Positions 1 to 6,898 of a stretch of DNA of 12,482 bases are shown here, piece after piece. This stretch comes from an uncultured Lachnospiraceae bacterium. GTDB lineage: Bacteria > Bacillota > Clostridia > Lachnospirales > Lachnospiraceae. Made by a program: the position numbers and the translations under genes. The notes beneath the pieces are model-generated. The model ran no database searches, was not told the DNA's origin, and saw only the letters and a list, made by a program, of their open reading frames with translations. Every line of letters starts with the position of its first letter. The stretch's first letter is position 1. The DNA lies in the NCBI GenBank assembly GCA_934418055.1, contig CAKRWX010000044.1, positions 1 to 12,482 of the forward strand. Reading direction: 5' to 3'.

Positions 1-1514
1 TAGCACTGAAATTAAAAGGTATTGATTATAAAGAAAACAGCCGTGGCCATGTAGAGGCGGCAGTGGACGAGACTCCACTTCCGGAGCCAGACGAGAAAGT
101 CATGGAGCTGTTAAATACCAAACCACGTGTGATCAACGTTGGCGTCCGCAGCTTCAACGATTCCATCGTGGCTTACAACGGAACCAGCGTCCAGTTCGAC
201 TGGAAACCAATGGCTGGCGGCAATAAGCATTTCATTCATTTAATAAATGAGTTGAATAAACGCAAAGAAATTGATACAATGAACCAGAAAGTTGTGGAGC
301 GTTTCAAGGATGCCCAGCCATTCCTGATCGATGTAGTTCCGGCAGTCAGCGTGATTCCGGAATTAAACGGCAAAGTTCTGCTTCATGCAGGCCCGCCAAT
401 TGAGTACAAGGATATGACAGGCCCGATGCAGGGTTCCTGTATTGGAGCGATCCTGTTCGAGCATTGGTGTGAGACTGAGGAGGAGGCAAAAGCCCTTCTG
501 GAGTCTGGCGGCGTGAAATTCATTCCATGCCACCATGTACATGCTGTAGGCCCGATGGGAGGCATCACTTCTGCTAACATGCCAGTGATGGTTGTAGAGA
601 ACCGTCTGGATGGCACCCGTGCGTACTGTATCATGAATGAGGGAATTGGTAAGGTACTTCGTTTCGGCGCGTACTCCAAGGAGGTTGTAGACCGTCTGAC
701 CTGGATGCAGAAGGTATTAGGCCCGGTTCTGGGCGCAGCGGTCCGTTCGAAAGAGGGCGGAATCAACTTAAATGTCATTATCGCGAAAGCAATTACCATG
801 GGTGATGAGTTCCATCAGAGAAATATCGCGGCAACCTTGAACTTCATGAAAGAAGTGGTTCCGTTAATCATCGCTCTTGACTGGGATCGGGAAGAGATCC
901 AGCAGGTAGTAGAGTTCCTGGCAAATACAGACCAGTTCTTCTTAAATGTCATGATGGCAACTGGCAAGTCCATCGCAGATGCAGCCAGAAAGTTAGAAGA
1001 GGGCTGTGTGGTAACTGCCATGACACGTAACGGACGCAACTTCGGTATCCGTATCAGTGGTATGGGAGATGAATGGTTCACTGCTCCGGTTAACACACCA
1101 AAGGGACTGTACTTCACAGGTTTCTGTGAGGCAGACGGTAACCCAGATATCGGCGACAGCGCCATCACAGAGACAGTCGGCGTGGGCGGTATGTCCATGA
1201 TCGCGGCTCCAGGCGTTACCCGTTTCGTCGGTGCAGGCGGATTTGAGGATGCTTTAAGAGTATCCAACGAGATGCAGCAGATCTGTATCACTCATAACCC
1301 GAACTTTGTGATCCCAACATGGGATTTCAAGGGATCTCCACTGGGAATTGATATCCGTAAAGTCGTTGCTACCGGAATCACTCCTCTGATCAACACTGGT
1401 ATTGCCCACAAGGTAGCCGGAATCGGTCAGGTAGGTGCTGGTACCGTACGGGCTCCTTTAGGATGCTTTGAGAAGGCATTGGAAGCTTACGCAAAGAAAC
1501 TGGGAATTGAGTAA
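1..1514 (+). CDS. DUF1116 family protein (YlbE/YahG/AllG-like), 5' end outside the window
   Basis: The reading frame is open from the left edge (first full codon at 3) to TAA at 1512-1514, so the true start lies upstream. The GTG at 63 has no convincing ribosome binding site and the frame before it reads plausible protein (ALKLKGIDYKENSRGHVEAA). About 500 residues are visible, slightly longer than E. coli YahG or YlbE. The segment INVGVRSFNDSI followed by a W-K-P motif near the N-terminus, and the glycine-rich C-terminal stretch (GIAHKVAGIGQVGAGTVRAP), are what I recognise as DUF1116. In E. coli the family member YlbE has been reported as a subunit (AllG) of oxamate carbamoyltransferase, together with FdrA/AllF and AllH, in allantoin catabolism. 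FdrA-like partners are often encoded next to DUF1116 genes and would be expected upstream. Here it heads an uptake operon (dctP starts 52 bp later), so a role in metabolising an imported ureido or organic acid is an inference. Family assignment is fairly firm; the reaction is not. Confidence 0.8.
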   Translation, partial: ALKLKGIDYKENSRGHVEAAVDETPLPEPDEKVMELLNTKPRVINVGVRSFNDSIVAYNGTSVQFDWKPMAGGNKHFIHLINELNKRKEIDTMNQKVVERFKDAQPFLIDVVPAVSVIPELNGKVLLHAGPPIEYKDMTGPMQGSCIGAILFEHWCETEEEAKALLESGGVKFIPCHHVHAVGPMGGITSANMPVMVVENRLDGTRAYCIMNEGIGKVLRFGAYSKEVVDRLTWMQKVLGPVLGAAVRSKEGGINLNVIIAKAITMGDEFHQRNIAATLNFMKEVVPLIIALDWDREEIQQVVEFLANTDQFFLNVMMATGKSIADAARKLEEGCVVTAMTRNGRNFGIRISGMGDEWFTAPVNTPKGLYFTGFCEADGNPDIGDSAITETVGVGGMSMIAAPGVTRFVGAGGFEDALRVSNEMQQICITHNPNFVIPTWDFKGSPLGIDIRKVVATGITPLINTGIAHKVAGIGQVGAGTVRAPLGCFEKALEAYAKKLGIE

Positions 1515-1566
1515 AATAACGCGAAAGTATCCACAATTTAGGAAATTCAATCAGGAGGATAAATTG

Positions 1567-2640
1567 ATGAAAAAGAGATTACTGGCACTTTCTATGGCGG
1601 TTGTCATGGCATTCGGCCTGACAGCATGTGGTGGAAGCAGCTCCGGCAATGCAGGAACAACAGCAGCAGCTGGCGGTTCTGAGACAACAGCGGCGGCAGC
1701 AGCTTCTGGAAAAACTTACAAGATTAAACTGCATCACGATCTGGCTGAGGATTCTTCCCAGCATGAAGGTCTTGTAAAATTTAAAGATCTGGTGGAAGAA
1801 AAGAGCGGCGGCGCTGTTCAGATCCAGATCTTCCCGAACAATACACTGGGTTCTGATGAGGAAGTTGCTGAGATGCTTCAGACTGGTTCTGTAGAGGCAG
1901 CTCTGATCCCGACAGCAAAACTGTCCGGTTTCTACGCTCCATTACAGTTACTGGATCTGCCATTCGTATTCCCGAACAGAGATGCCTGCTACGGCGCTCT
2001 GGATGACGCAGAGTTCAAGAGCATGTTACTGGATCCAATGGGCGACATCGGATTCAAGGGCATCAACTTCTGGGAGTCTGGTTTCAAGCAGTTCACTGCT
2101 AATAAACCACTGCATACCCCAGATGACTTCAAGGGCGTAAACTTCCGTACCATGAGCTCCCCGCTGATCCTGGATCAGTTCAAGGCTCTGGGTGCGAACC
2201 CGACACCAATCGATTTTGGTGAGACCTACAACGCACTGCAGAACGGTACGGTTGACGGCGAGGAGAACCCATTAGTATCCATCGTCAGCATGAAGTTCTA
2301 TGAGGTTCAGAAGAACTGCACGATTTCCAACCATGCATATCTGGCATATGCACTGCTGTTCTCCAAGAGCTTCTGGGATACTCTTCCAGAGGACATCCAG
2401 AAGATCATCGACGACGCAGCAACTGAGGCAGTTCAGGAAGAGCGTCAGATGACCATCGACCGTGAGGCTGGTTACATCGAGACCATCAAGGCAGCTGGCT
2501 GTGAAGTCAATGAGCTGACCGCTGATGAGATCGCAGCACTGACAGAAGTTATGAAACCAGTTCATGAGAAATATCGTGATGTCATCGGTTCTGATACCCT
2601 GGACAAGGCGTATGAGATCATTGACAAGTACAACAAATAA
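1567..2640 (+). CDS. dctP: TRAP transporter substrate-binding lipoprotein DctP
   Basis: Solute-binding component of a tripartite ATP-independent periplasmic-type (TRAP) transporter, which captures an organic acid outside the cell and delivers it to DctQ/DctM. The start is ATG 1567, with AGGAGG at 1553-1558 eight bases upstream; a longer frame from 1468 overlaps the previous gene and lacks this site. The 357-aa product has a lipoprotein signal (MKKRLLALSMAVVMAFGLTAC, lipobox LTAC with Cys21 as lipidation site), followed by a Gly/Ala/Ser/Thr-rich tether (about 22-48). The mature domain shows DctP hallmarks: a GSDEE...LQTGSVEAALIP segment (about 95-115), Arg194 in GVNFR, where this family salt-bridges the substrate carboxylate, and GTVDGEENPL (227-236). 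Codon choice is strongly biased (CTG, ATC, TTC, AAC), consistent with high expression. It lies between the DUF1116 gene and dctQ, so the substrate is probably the acid that DUF1116 metabolism uses. The exact substrate cannot be read from the sequence. Confidence 0.95.
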   Translation: MKKRLLALSMAVVMAFGLTACGGSSSGNAGTTAAAGGSETTAAAAASGKTYKIKLHHDLAEDSSQHEGLVKFKDLVEEKSGGAVQIQIFPNNTLGSDEEVAEMLQTGSVEAALIPTAKLSGFYAPLQLLDLPFVFPNRDACYGALDDAEFKSMLLDPMGDIGFKGINFWESGFKQFTANKPLHTPDDFKGVNFRTMSSPLILDQFKALGANPTPIDFGETYNALQNGTVDGEENPLVSIVSMKFYEVQKNCTISNHAYLAYALLFSKSFWDTLPEDIQKIIDDAATEAVQEERQMTIDREAGYIETIKAAGCEVNELTADEIAALTEVMKPVHEKYRDVIGSDTLDKAYEIIDKYNK

Positions 2641-2675
2641 GGTTTTTAAGTAACTTAAGAGAGACATCAATGAGG

Positions 2676-2706
2676 ATGCACCATTTCCGGTTTGGGAATG
2701 GTGCAT
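2676..2706 (+). promoter_or_regulatory. Intercistronic stem-loop between dctP and dctQ
   Basis: A 13-bp stem (2676-2688 pairing with 2694-2706, one G-U pair) closes a 5-base loop (GGTTT). It lies 36 bases after the dctP stop codon and 19 bases before the dctQ ATG. It is not followed by a run of T (the next bases are TTATAAAGG), so it does not look like a full intrinsic terminator. Such hairpins after binding-protein genes commonly protect the upstream mRNA segment from 3' exonucleases or cause partial termination. That would give more DctP than DctQM. The role is inferred; the pairing is directly visible. Confidence 0.75.
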
Positions 2707-2725
2707 TTATAAAGGAAAAATAATT

Positions 2726-3226
2726 ATGCTGAAGAAAATTGATAAATGGGTTTCTTACGCAGAGAACGCCATGCTGGTGATCGGTATGTTAAGCACTACG
2801 TTCATCCTGTTTGCCAATGTTATCATGCGTTTCTGCTTCAAATCTGGCATTGTCTGGTCTAATGAATATGCCAACTATGCGATTATCTGGATCGTCTGTG
2901 GCGGCTGCGGCGCCTGTGTCCGTTCTGACGCCCATATGAGAATTACTGCGATCCCGGATATGATCAAAAATGAAAAAGTAAAACAGGTGCTGGCGCTGAT
3001 CGTTTATGTGATCTGTCTGGCATTTTCCATCGTACTGTTGACCTCCGGCGCCCGTCTGGTTGGTTCCATGATGGCTAACAACCAGAAATCCGCAGCAATG
3101 CAGATTCCGCTGTGGTGGATCTACCTGTCCTTCCCAGTTGGCGGCGGTGTGATGACCTTCCGTTTTATCTTAAAACTGATTGACAGTGTGAAAGGACTGA
3201 TCGGAAAAGGAGGCGCAGAGGCATGA
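2726..3226 (+). CDS. dctQ: TRAP transporter small permease DctQ
   Basis: Small membrane subunit of the TRAP transporter, 166 aa, typical for the family. Four hydrophobic segments are visible at about 14-36, 48-65, 87-108 and 127-148. Family-like features include W44-S-N-E47 before the second helix, R66...H70 in the loop after it (ACVRSDAHMRI), and an S-A-A-M-Q-I-P-L-W-W stretch entering the last helix. The start ATG 2726 has AAAGGA at 2711-2716. The gene ends in a 4-bp ATGA overlap with dctM, a sign of translational coupling and of a fixed subunit ratio. DctQ interacts with DctM in the membrane and is needed for transport. Confidence 0.93.
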   Translation: MLKKIDKWVSYAENAMLVIGMLSTTFILFANVIMRFCFKSGIVWSNEYANYAIIWIVCGGCGACVRSDAHMRITAIPDMIKNEKVKQVLALIVYVICLAFSIVLLTSGARLVGSMMANNQKSAAMQIPLWWIYLSFPVGGGVMTFRFILKLIDSVKGLIGKGGAEA

Positions 3227-4509
3227 CCGTATTTTTGTTTGTATCATTGTTAGTAATGCTGGCTGCCAGTGTCCCGATCTTCATCGCACTGTGCGGTTCT
3301 GTAACAGCATCTTTCCTGCTGTTCAGTAATATGGATACGACTATCATCATCCAGAGAATGTTTGCCGGTATCAACAAGTTCTCCCTGATGAGTATTCCGT
3401 TATTCGTTCTCGCTGCAAATTTAATGAGTGAGGGCGGTATCTCCAAACGAATCATCAACCTGGCAAATGCGTTCGTTGGACATATTCCAGGCGGTTTAGG
3501 TATGACTGCGATCTTAGCAAGTATGTTCTTCGGTGCCATTTCCGGTTCTTCCCCGGCAACCGTTGTTGCCATCGGCGCTCTGTTATACCCGGCTATGATC
3601 GAGAAAGGTTATAGCAAAGAGTTCTCCGCAGGTGTCATCACTGCGGCAGGCGCCGTAGGTATCATCATTCCGCCTTCTGTCAATATGATCGTTTACGGAA
3701 CCGTAACCGGTGCTTCTGTCGGAGCCCTGTTCATGTCTGGTTTCGGTGCAGGTATCGTATACGGACTCAGCTTCGTGGTATATACCTTCTTCTACGCAAA
3801 ACGTCATCCGGAGATCCAGCGTGAGACCAGAAAGACCTGGGGCGAGCGTCTGGTTGCCATCAAAGAATCCATCTGGGGCATGGGCGTTCCGATCATCATC
3901 CTGGGCGGTATCTACGGCGGCGTATTTACCCCAACCGAGGCAGCGGCAGTTGCAGCTGTTTACTCCATCGTGGTTTCCCTGTTCGTTTACCGGGAACTGA
4001 ACTTCAAGGAATTTATCAACTGCGTCCTGAAATCTGCTGAGACCACCATCCAGGTTATGATCCTGTTAGCAGCAGCTTCAGTATTCGCATTTATCCTGAC
4101 CTCTGAAGGAATCACGGTAGCGATCGCTGATGCAGTATTAGGTGTTTCCAGTAAGAAGGCAGTGATCCTGCTGATGATGAATATTATTCTGCTGATCGGC
4201 GGTATGTTCATGGATGGCGCTTCTTTAACTACGATTCTTGGACCGTTATTCCTGCCGATCGCACAGTCCGCAGGTATTGATATCGTTCACTTAGGTATCG
4301 TTATGGTAGTAAACGCAGCCATCGGTATGTTTACACCTCCTTTTGGTCTGAACCTGTTCGTTGCAGCAAGTATCACCAAGCAGCCGATGTTAAAGGTTGC
4401 CAAGGGAGCAATGCCATTTATCGTTATGTCCCTGATCGCGCTGCTGATCATTACGTATGTGCCTGAGATCAGCTTGTGGCTGCCGCATATGATCTACGGC
4501 CAGTGGTAA
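3223..4509 (+). CDS. dctM: TRAP transporter large permease DctM
   Basis: Large channel subunit of the TRAP transporter, 428 aa, the usual length of unfused DctM. The product is hydrophobic almost throughout, with about 11-12 membrane segments. The signature GAISGSSPATVVAIG lies at 104-118, followed by an IIPPS segment (P150-P151-S152), and a second related half has GGMFMDGAS and FTPPFGLNLF. Together these fit the two-fold repeat and substrate/ion site of the family, which uses an ion gradient instead of ATP. The start ATG 3223 overlaps the dctQ stop and is preceded by AAAGGAGG at 3207-3214. It belongs to the dctP-dctQ-dctM unit and is followed 19 bp later by an LctP-type permease in the same transcription unit. 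Confidence 0.95.
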   Translation: MTVFLFVSLLVMLAASVPIFIALCGSVTASFLLFSNMDTTIIIQRMFAGINKFSLMSIPLFVLAANLMSEGGISKRIINLANAFVGHIPGGLGMTAILASMFFGAISGSSPATVVAIGALLYPAMIEKGYSKEFSAGVITAAGAVGIIIPPSVNMIVYGTVTGASVGALFMSGFGAGIVYGLSFVVYTFFYAKRHPEIQRETRKTWGERLVAIKESIWGMGVPIIILGGIYGGVFTPTEAAAVAAVYSIVVSLFVYRELNFKEFINCVLKSAETTIQVMILLAAASVFAFILTSEGITVAIADAVLGVSSKKAVILLMMNIILLIGGMFMDGASLTTILGPLFLPIAQSAGIDIVHLGIVMVVNAAIGMFTPPFGLNLFVAASITKQPMLKVAKGAMPFIVMSLIALLIITYVPEISLWLPHMIYGQW

Positions 4510-4528
4510 AAGAAAGGATTTATTCATT

Positions 4529-6142
4529 ATGACATTACCAGTAACGATATTTACCTGGATCATGGCGGTTCTTCCGATCCTGGTTCTGCTGGTACTGATG
4601 GTGAAGCTGCAGATGGGAGCTGTGAAGGCAGCTCCCATTGGTTTATGTGTATCTGCTGTCAGTGCCCTGATTGTATACAAAGCCTCCATTCCCCATGTGT
4701 TCATGGAGATGCTAAAGGGTGTCTGGAGTGCTCTTCCGATCCTGATCGTAGTCTGGACGGCCATCCTGTTATATGAAGTGGTCAATGAAGCCAAAGCATT
4801 CCAGGTGTTCCGCAAGAGCATGGGCAAAGTGACCCAGAATGAGCTGCTGCAGATCATGCTCCTTGCATGGGTATTCACCAGTTTCTTACAGGGAATCACC
4901 GGATTTGGTGTGCCGGTAGCGGTTGGTGCGCCGCTGGTGATTGGAATTGGTATGCGTCCCTTCTGGGCGGTGATCATTCCATTACTGGCTCACACCTGGG
5001 GCAATACCTATGGTACTCTGGGCGCGGCATGGGACTCCCTGGCGATCCAGGCGAACATGGTGGATAATGTGGCCATGTTAAACGCCACTTCCCTGTGGGC
5101 AACAGCCTTTATCTGGATCTGGAACTTTACCAGCGGCATGATGCTGTGCTGGTTCTACGGCAAAGGAAAAGCTCTGAAAAAAGGATTTCCAGCGGTTCTG
5201 GTGATCTCCACCATCCACGGCGGCGGACAGATGCTGGTGAGCCAGTTTAATGCGACTCTGGCCTGCTTTGTACCGACGGTTGTTGCCATCGGCGCTATCG
5301 TGGCTCTGGGACGGACTCCATGGTACAAGGATCCATGGCGTGTGGAAGATAGCCCGGTGATGGACCGCAGCGCAGGTTCTGCGGAAGAAGAGGACGCGCC
5401 GGAAGATATGTCCGTATTGCAGGCGTTTCTTCCATATATTGTGCTGACCATTCTGACCCTGGTGATCTTATTGGTGAAACCGATCAAAGAGTTCTTAGGC
5501 CAGGTGAAATTAGGCTTTGCATTCCCTGGTATGGTGACGGGATACGGTTACGAGGACCCGGCGGCAGATCCATTCTCCCCGCTGGCCATCTTCACCCACG
5601 CGGGAATGTTTTTGTTGGTATCCGCCATCTTTGGTTTCTTCTATTTTAAGAGCAAAGGCTGGCTTCATGAGGACAGCGGCGCCATGATCGGCCGCAGGAC
5701 CGTGAAAAAGACCATTCCTTCCTCTATCTCCGTGATCTGCTTCATCGCCATGAGCAAGGTCATGGGCGGAACCGGACAGACCACCGTCATGGCACAGGGA
5801 ATTGCAGGCGTCATGGGAGAGGCTTATGTGGCTCTTTCCCCGATTGTCGGACTCCTTGGATCCTTTATGACCAGTTCCAATATGGCTTCCAACATCCTAT
5901 TTGGCAGCTTCCAGCTTGCCACCGCCAACTTCTTAGGCCTGAATCCGGCCCCGGTTCTTGGCGCGCAGACTGCAGGCGGTGCCATTGGAGCAGCCATCTG
6001 CCCTGGAAACATCGTTCTCGGCTGTACTACTGCTGGAATCATGGGACAGGAAGGCAAGGTGCTTCAGAAGGTGCTTCCGATCACGCTGGTGGCGGCGGCC
6101 ATCGTGGGTGCGATCATGTATGTGGCTTGTATTTTATTGTAG
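4529..6142 (+). CDS. lctP: LctP-family organic acid permease (lactate/glycolate permease type)
   Basis: Predicted secondary transporter of the L-lactate permease family (LldP/GlcA relatives), 537 aa, close to the roughly 550 aa of E. coli LldP. It has many hydrophobic helices. The segment L-Q-G-I-T-G-F-G-V-P-V-A-V-G-A (about 120-134) matches the family's conserved GFGTPVA region, and the C-terminal part reads SSNMASNILFGSFQ ... AGGAIGAAICPGNIVLG, the expected counterpart of the ASNTLFG and SPQNIA region. An acidic hydrophilic loop (about 272-296, rich in Glu and Asp) probably faces the cytoplasm. Start ATG 4529 is preceded by AGAAAGGA at 4511-4518. The 19-bp gap to dctM and the terminator just after the stop make it the last gene of the operon. 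Having two unrelated organic-acid importers in one operon suggests related substrates, or uptake of one and exchange of another. Family is firm; lactate itself is not proven. Confidence 0.88.
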   Translation: MTLPVTIFTWIMAVLPILVLLVLMVKLQMGAVKAAPIGLCVSAVSALIVYKASIPHVFMEMLKGVWSALPILIVVWTAILLYEVVNEAKAFQVFRKSMGKVTQNELLQIMLLAWVFTSFLQGITGFGVPVAVGAPLVIGIGMRPFWAVIIPLLAHTWGNTYGTLGAAWDSLAIQANMVDNVAMLNATSLWATAFIWIWNFTSGMMLCWFYGKGKALKKGFPAVLVISTIHGGGQMLVSQFNATLACFVPTVVAIGAIVALGRTPWYKDPWRVEDSPVMDRSAGSAEEEDAPEDMSVLQAFLPYIVLTILTLVILLVKPIKEFLGQVKLGFAFPGMVTGYGYEDPAADPFSPLAIFTHAGMFLLVSAIFGFFYFKSKGWLHEDSGAMIGRRTVKKTIPSSISVICFIAMSKVMGGTGQTTVMAQGIAGVMGEAYVALSPIVGLLGSFMTSSNMASNILFGSFQLATANFLGLNPAPVLGAQTAGGAIGAAICPGNIVLGCTTAGIMGQEGKVLQKVLPITLVAAAIVGAIMYVACILL

Positions 6143-6149
6143 AAAAAAG

Positions 6150-6196
6150 AAAGATGGGTACAGAAGGCAGAAAATGTCTTTTGTATCCATCTTTTT
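6150..6196 (+). terminator. Intrinsic terminator of the DUF1116-TRAP-lctP operon
   Basis: A 20-bp stem (6150-6169 with 6175-6194, three G-U pairs) closes a 5-base GAAAA loop and runs into a five-T tract at 6192-6196. It starts seven bases after the lctP stop codon and is preceded by an A-run, so it may also work for any transcript entering from the other side. This is the clearest terminator in the window and marks the end of the uptake operon. Confidence 0.9.
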
Positions 6197-6219
6197 GCGT
6201 GATGTGGTTTGTTCACGGT

Positions 6220-6248
6220 TTGCAAAACAACCTGGTATGTAGTAAAAT
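6220..6248 (+). promoter_or_regulatory. Likely sigma-A promoter of queT
   Basis: TTGCAA at 6220-6225, a 17-bp spacer and TAAAAT at 6243-6248 form a good vegetative promoter just beyond the preceding terminator. A start around 6255 would give a leader of about 63 bases before queT. No experimental support is available from sequence alone. Confidence 0.6.
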
Positions 6249-6256
6249 AATAATAA

Positions 6257-6290
6257 CTATGACTGCAAGCAGAGAAAAGGACAGTGATAG
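6257..6290 (+). other. Possible hairpin in the queT leader
   Basis: CTATGACTG (6257-6265) can pair with CAGTGATAG (6282-6290), nine positions with one G-G mismatch and a 16-base purine-rich loop. queT genes in Firmicutes are often preceded by a preQ1 riboswitch. I could not fit this leader to the preQ1-I core (no clear A-rich tail pairing back into the loop), so it is only a weak candidate for a sensing element. The ribosome binding site AAGGGAG (6301-6307) lies 10 bases after it. Confidence 0.25.
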
Positions 6291-6317
6291 AAAGAAACAC
6301 AAGGGAGTTTTATAGAA

Positions 6318-6830
6318 ATGAAACAGAAAAAAACATTTACCGCATATTTCATGGTTCATGCGGCGGCGATAGCAGCGATTTATGTGGTGCTGACCATGTT
6401 GTTTGCGCCCATCAGCTTCGGTCCGGTGCAGTTCCGGATCTCGGAGGCGCTGTGTATTCTGCCGTATTTCACACCGGCGGCGGTACCTGGAGTATTTTTA
6501 GGGTGTCTGTTGTCCAATCTGTTATGCGGGGCGGCGGCTCTGGACGTGATCTTTGGAAGTCTGGCGACTCTGATCGGAGCGGTTGGTTCTTATGTTCTTA
6601 GAGAGTACAAATGGGCTGTATGCGTGCCTCCGATCCTTTCCAACACCATCATCATTCCGTGGGTACTTCGTTATGCTTACGGTTCTGAGGATATGATCCT
6701 CTTTGCCATGGTGACGGTGGGAATTGGCGAGGTGCTGGCTATCGGCGTTCTGGGCAATGGCCTGCGGGCGATTCTGGAGCGTTACCGTCATATTCTGTTT
6801 GAACAGAAGGCCAATTTCACGGAGAAATAA
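6318..6830 (+). CDS. queT: QueT-family queuosine precursor transporter
   Basis: Predicted membrane protein of 170 aa, of the usual QueT length, proposed to import a queuosine precursor such as preQ1 or preQ0 for tRNA modification, probably as the substrate-binding subunit of an energy-coupling-factor transporter. Five to six hydrophobic segments are visible. The motif Q-F-R-I-S-E-A-L near residues 38-45 is the recognisable family signature, followed by a P-Y-F-T-P-A-A-V-P-G-V-F-L-G-C segment and a G-E-V-L-A-I-G-V-L-G helix near the C-terminus. Start ATG 6318 has AAGGGAG at 6301-6307. It has its own promoter and stands apart from the uptake operon; murC follows after 68 bp with a possible promoter of its own. 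No queuosine synthesis gene lies in the window, which fits salvage. Substrate is inferred from the family only. Confidence 0.88.
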   Translation: MKQKKTFTAYFMVHAAAIAAIYVVLTMLFAPISFGPVQFRISEALCILPYFTPAAVPGVFLGCLLSNLLCGAAALDVIFGSLATLIGAVGSYVLREYKWAVCVPPILSNTIIIPWVLRYAYGSEDMILFAMVTVGIGEVLAIGVLGNGLRAILERYRHILFEQKANFTEK

Positions 6831-6837
6831 GTATGTA

Positions 6838-6866
6838 TTGACTTTTTACCAGAAAAGAAGTACAAG
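6838..6866 (+). promoter_or_regulatory. Possible promoter of murC
   Basis: TTGACT at 6838-6843, a 17-bp spacer and TACAAG at 6861-6866 (4 of 6 matches to TATAAT) lie between the queT stop and the murC start. A start near 6873 would leave a leader of about 26 bases, enough for the AAGGGTGG ribosome binding site. No terminator separates queT from murC, so read-through is also likely. Confidence 0.4.
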
Positions 6867-6898
6867 TAAGTGAATAAAATAAAAGGGTGGATAACAAT

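Noticed and set aside
1527..1535. GTATCCACA before dctP, a one-mismatch DnaA box
   Set aside because: It is isolated, with no other boxes nearby; single near-matches are expected by chance.
1468..1566. N-terminal extension of dctP from an in-frame ATG at 1468
   Set aside because: It overlaps the DUF1116 gene, lacks a ribosome binding site and would bury the lipoprotein signal peptide, which begins cleanly at 1567.
2272..2706. Long reverse-strand open frames opposite dctP, dctM, lctP and murC
   Set aside because: They are shadows of the biased codon use of the forward genes, with no binding sites and no recognisable protein features.
6259..6315. 18-codon frame in the queT leader starting at ATG 6259
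   Set aside because: There is no ribosome binding site and the predicted transcript starts only a few bases before it.
6886..6894. Reverse one-mismatch DnaA box (TTATCCACC) overlapping the murC ribosome binding site
   Set aside because: It is explained by the AAGGGTGG binding site followed by ATAA, and a similar near-match occurs inside lctP at 5059-5067.
6887..6898. GTG 6887 as the murC start
   Set aside because: It lies within the best ribosome binding site; ATG 6899 has proper spacing and gives the usual MurC length.
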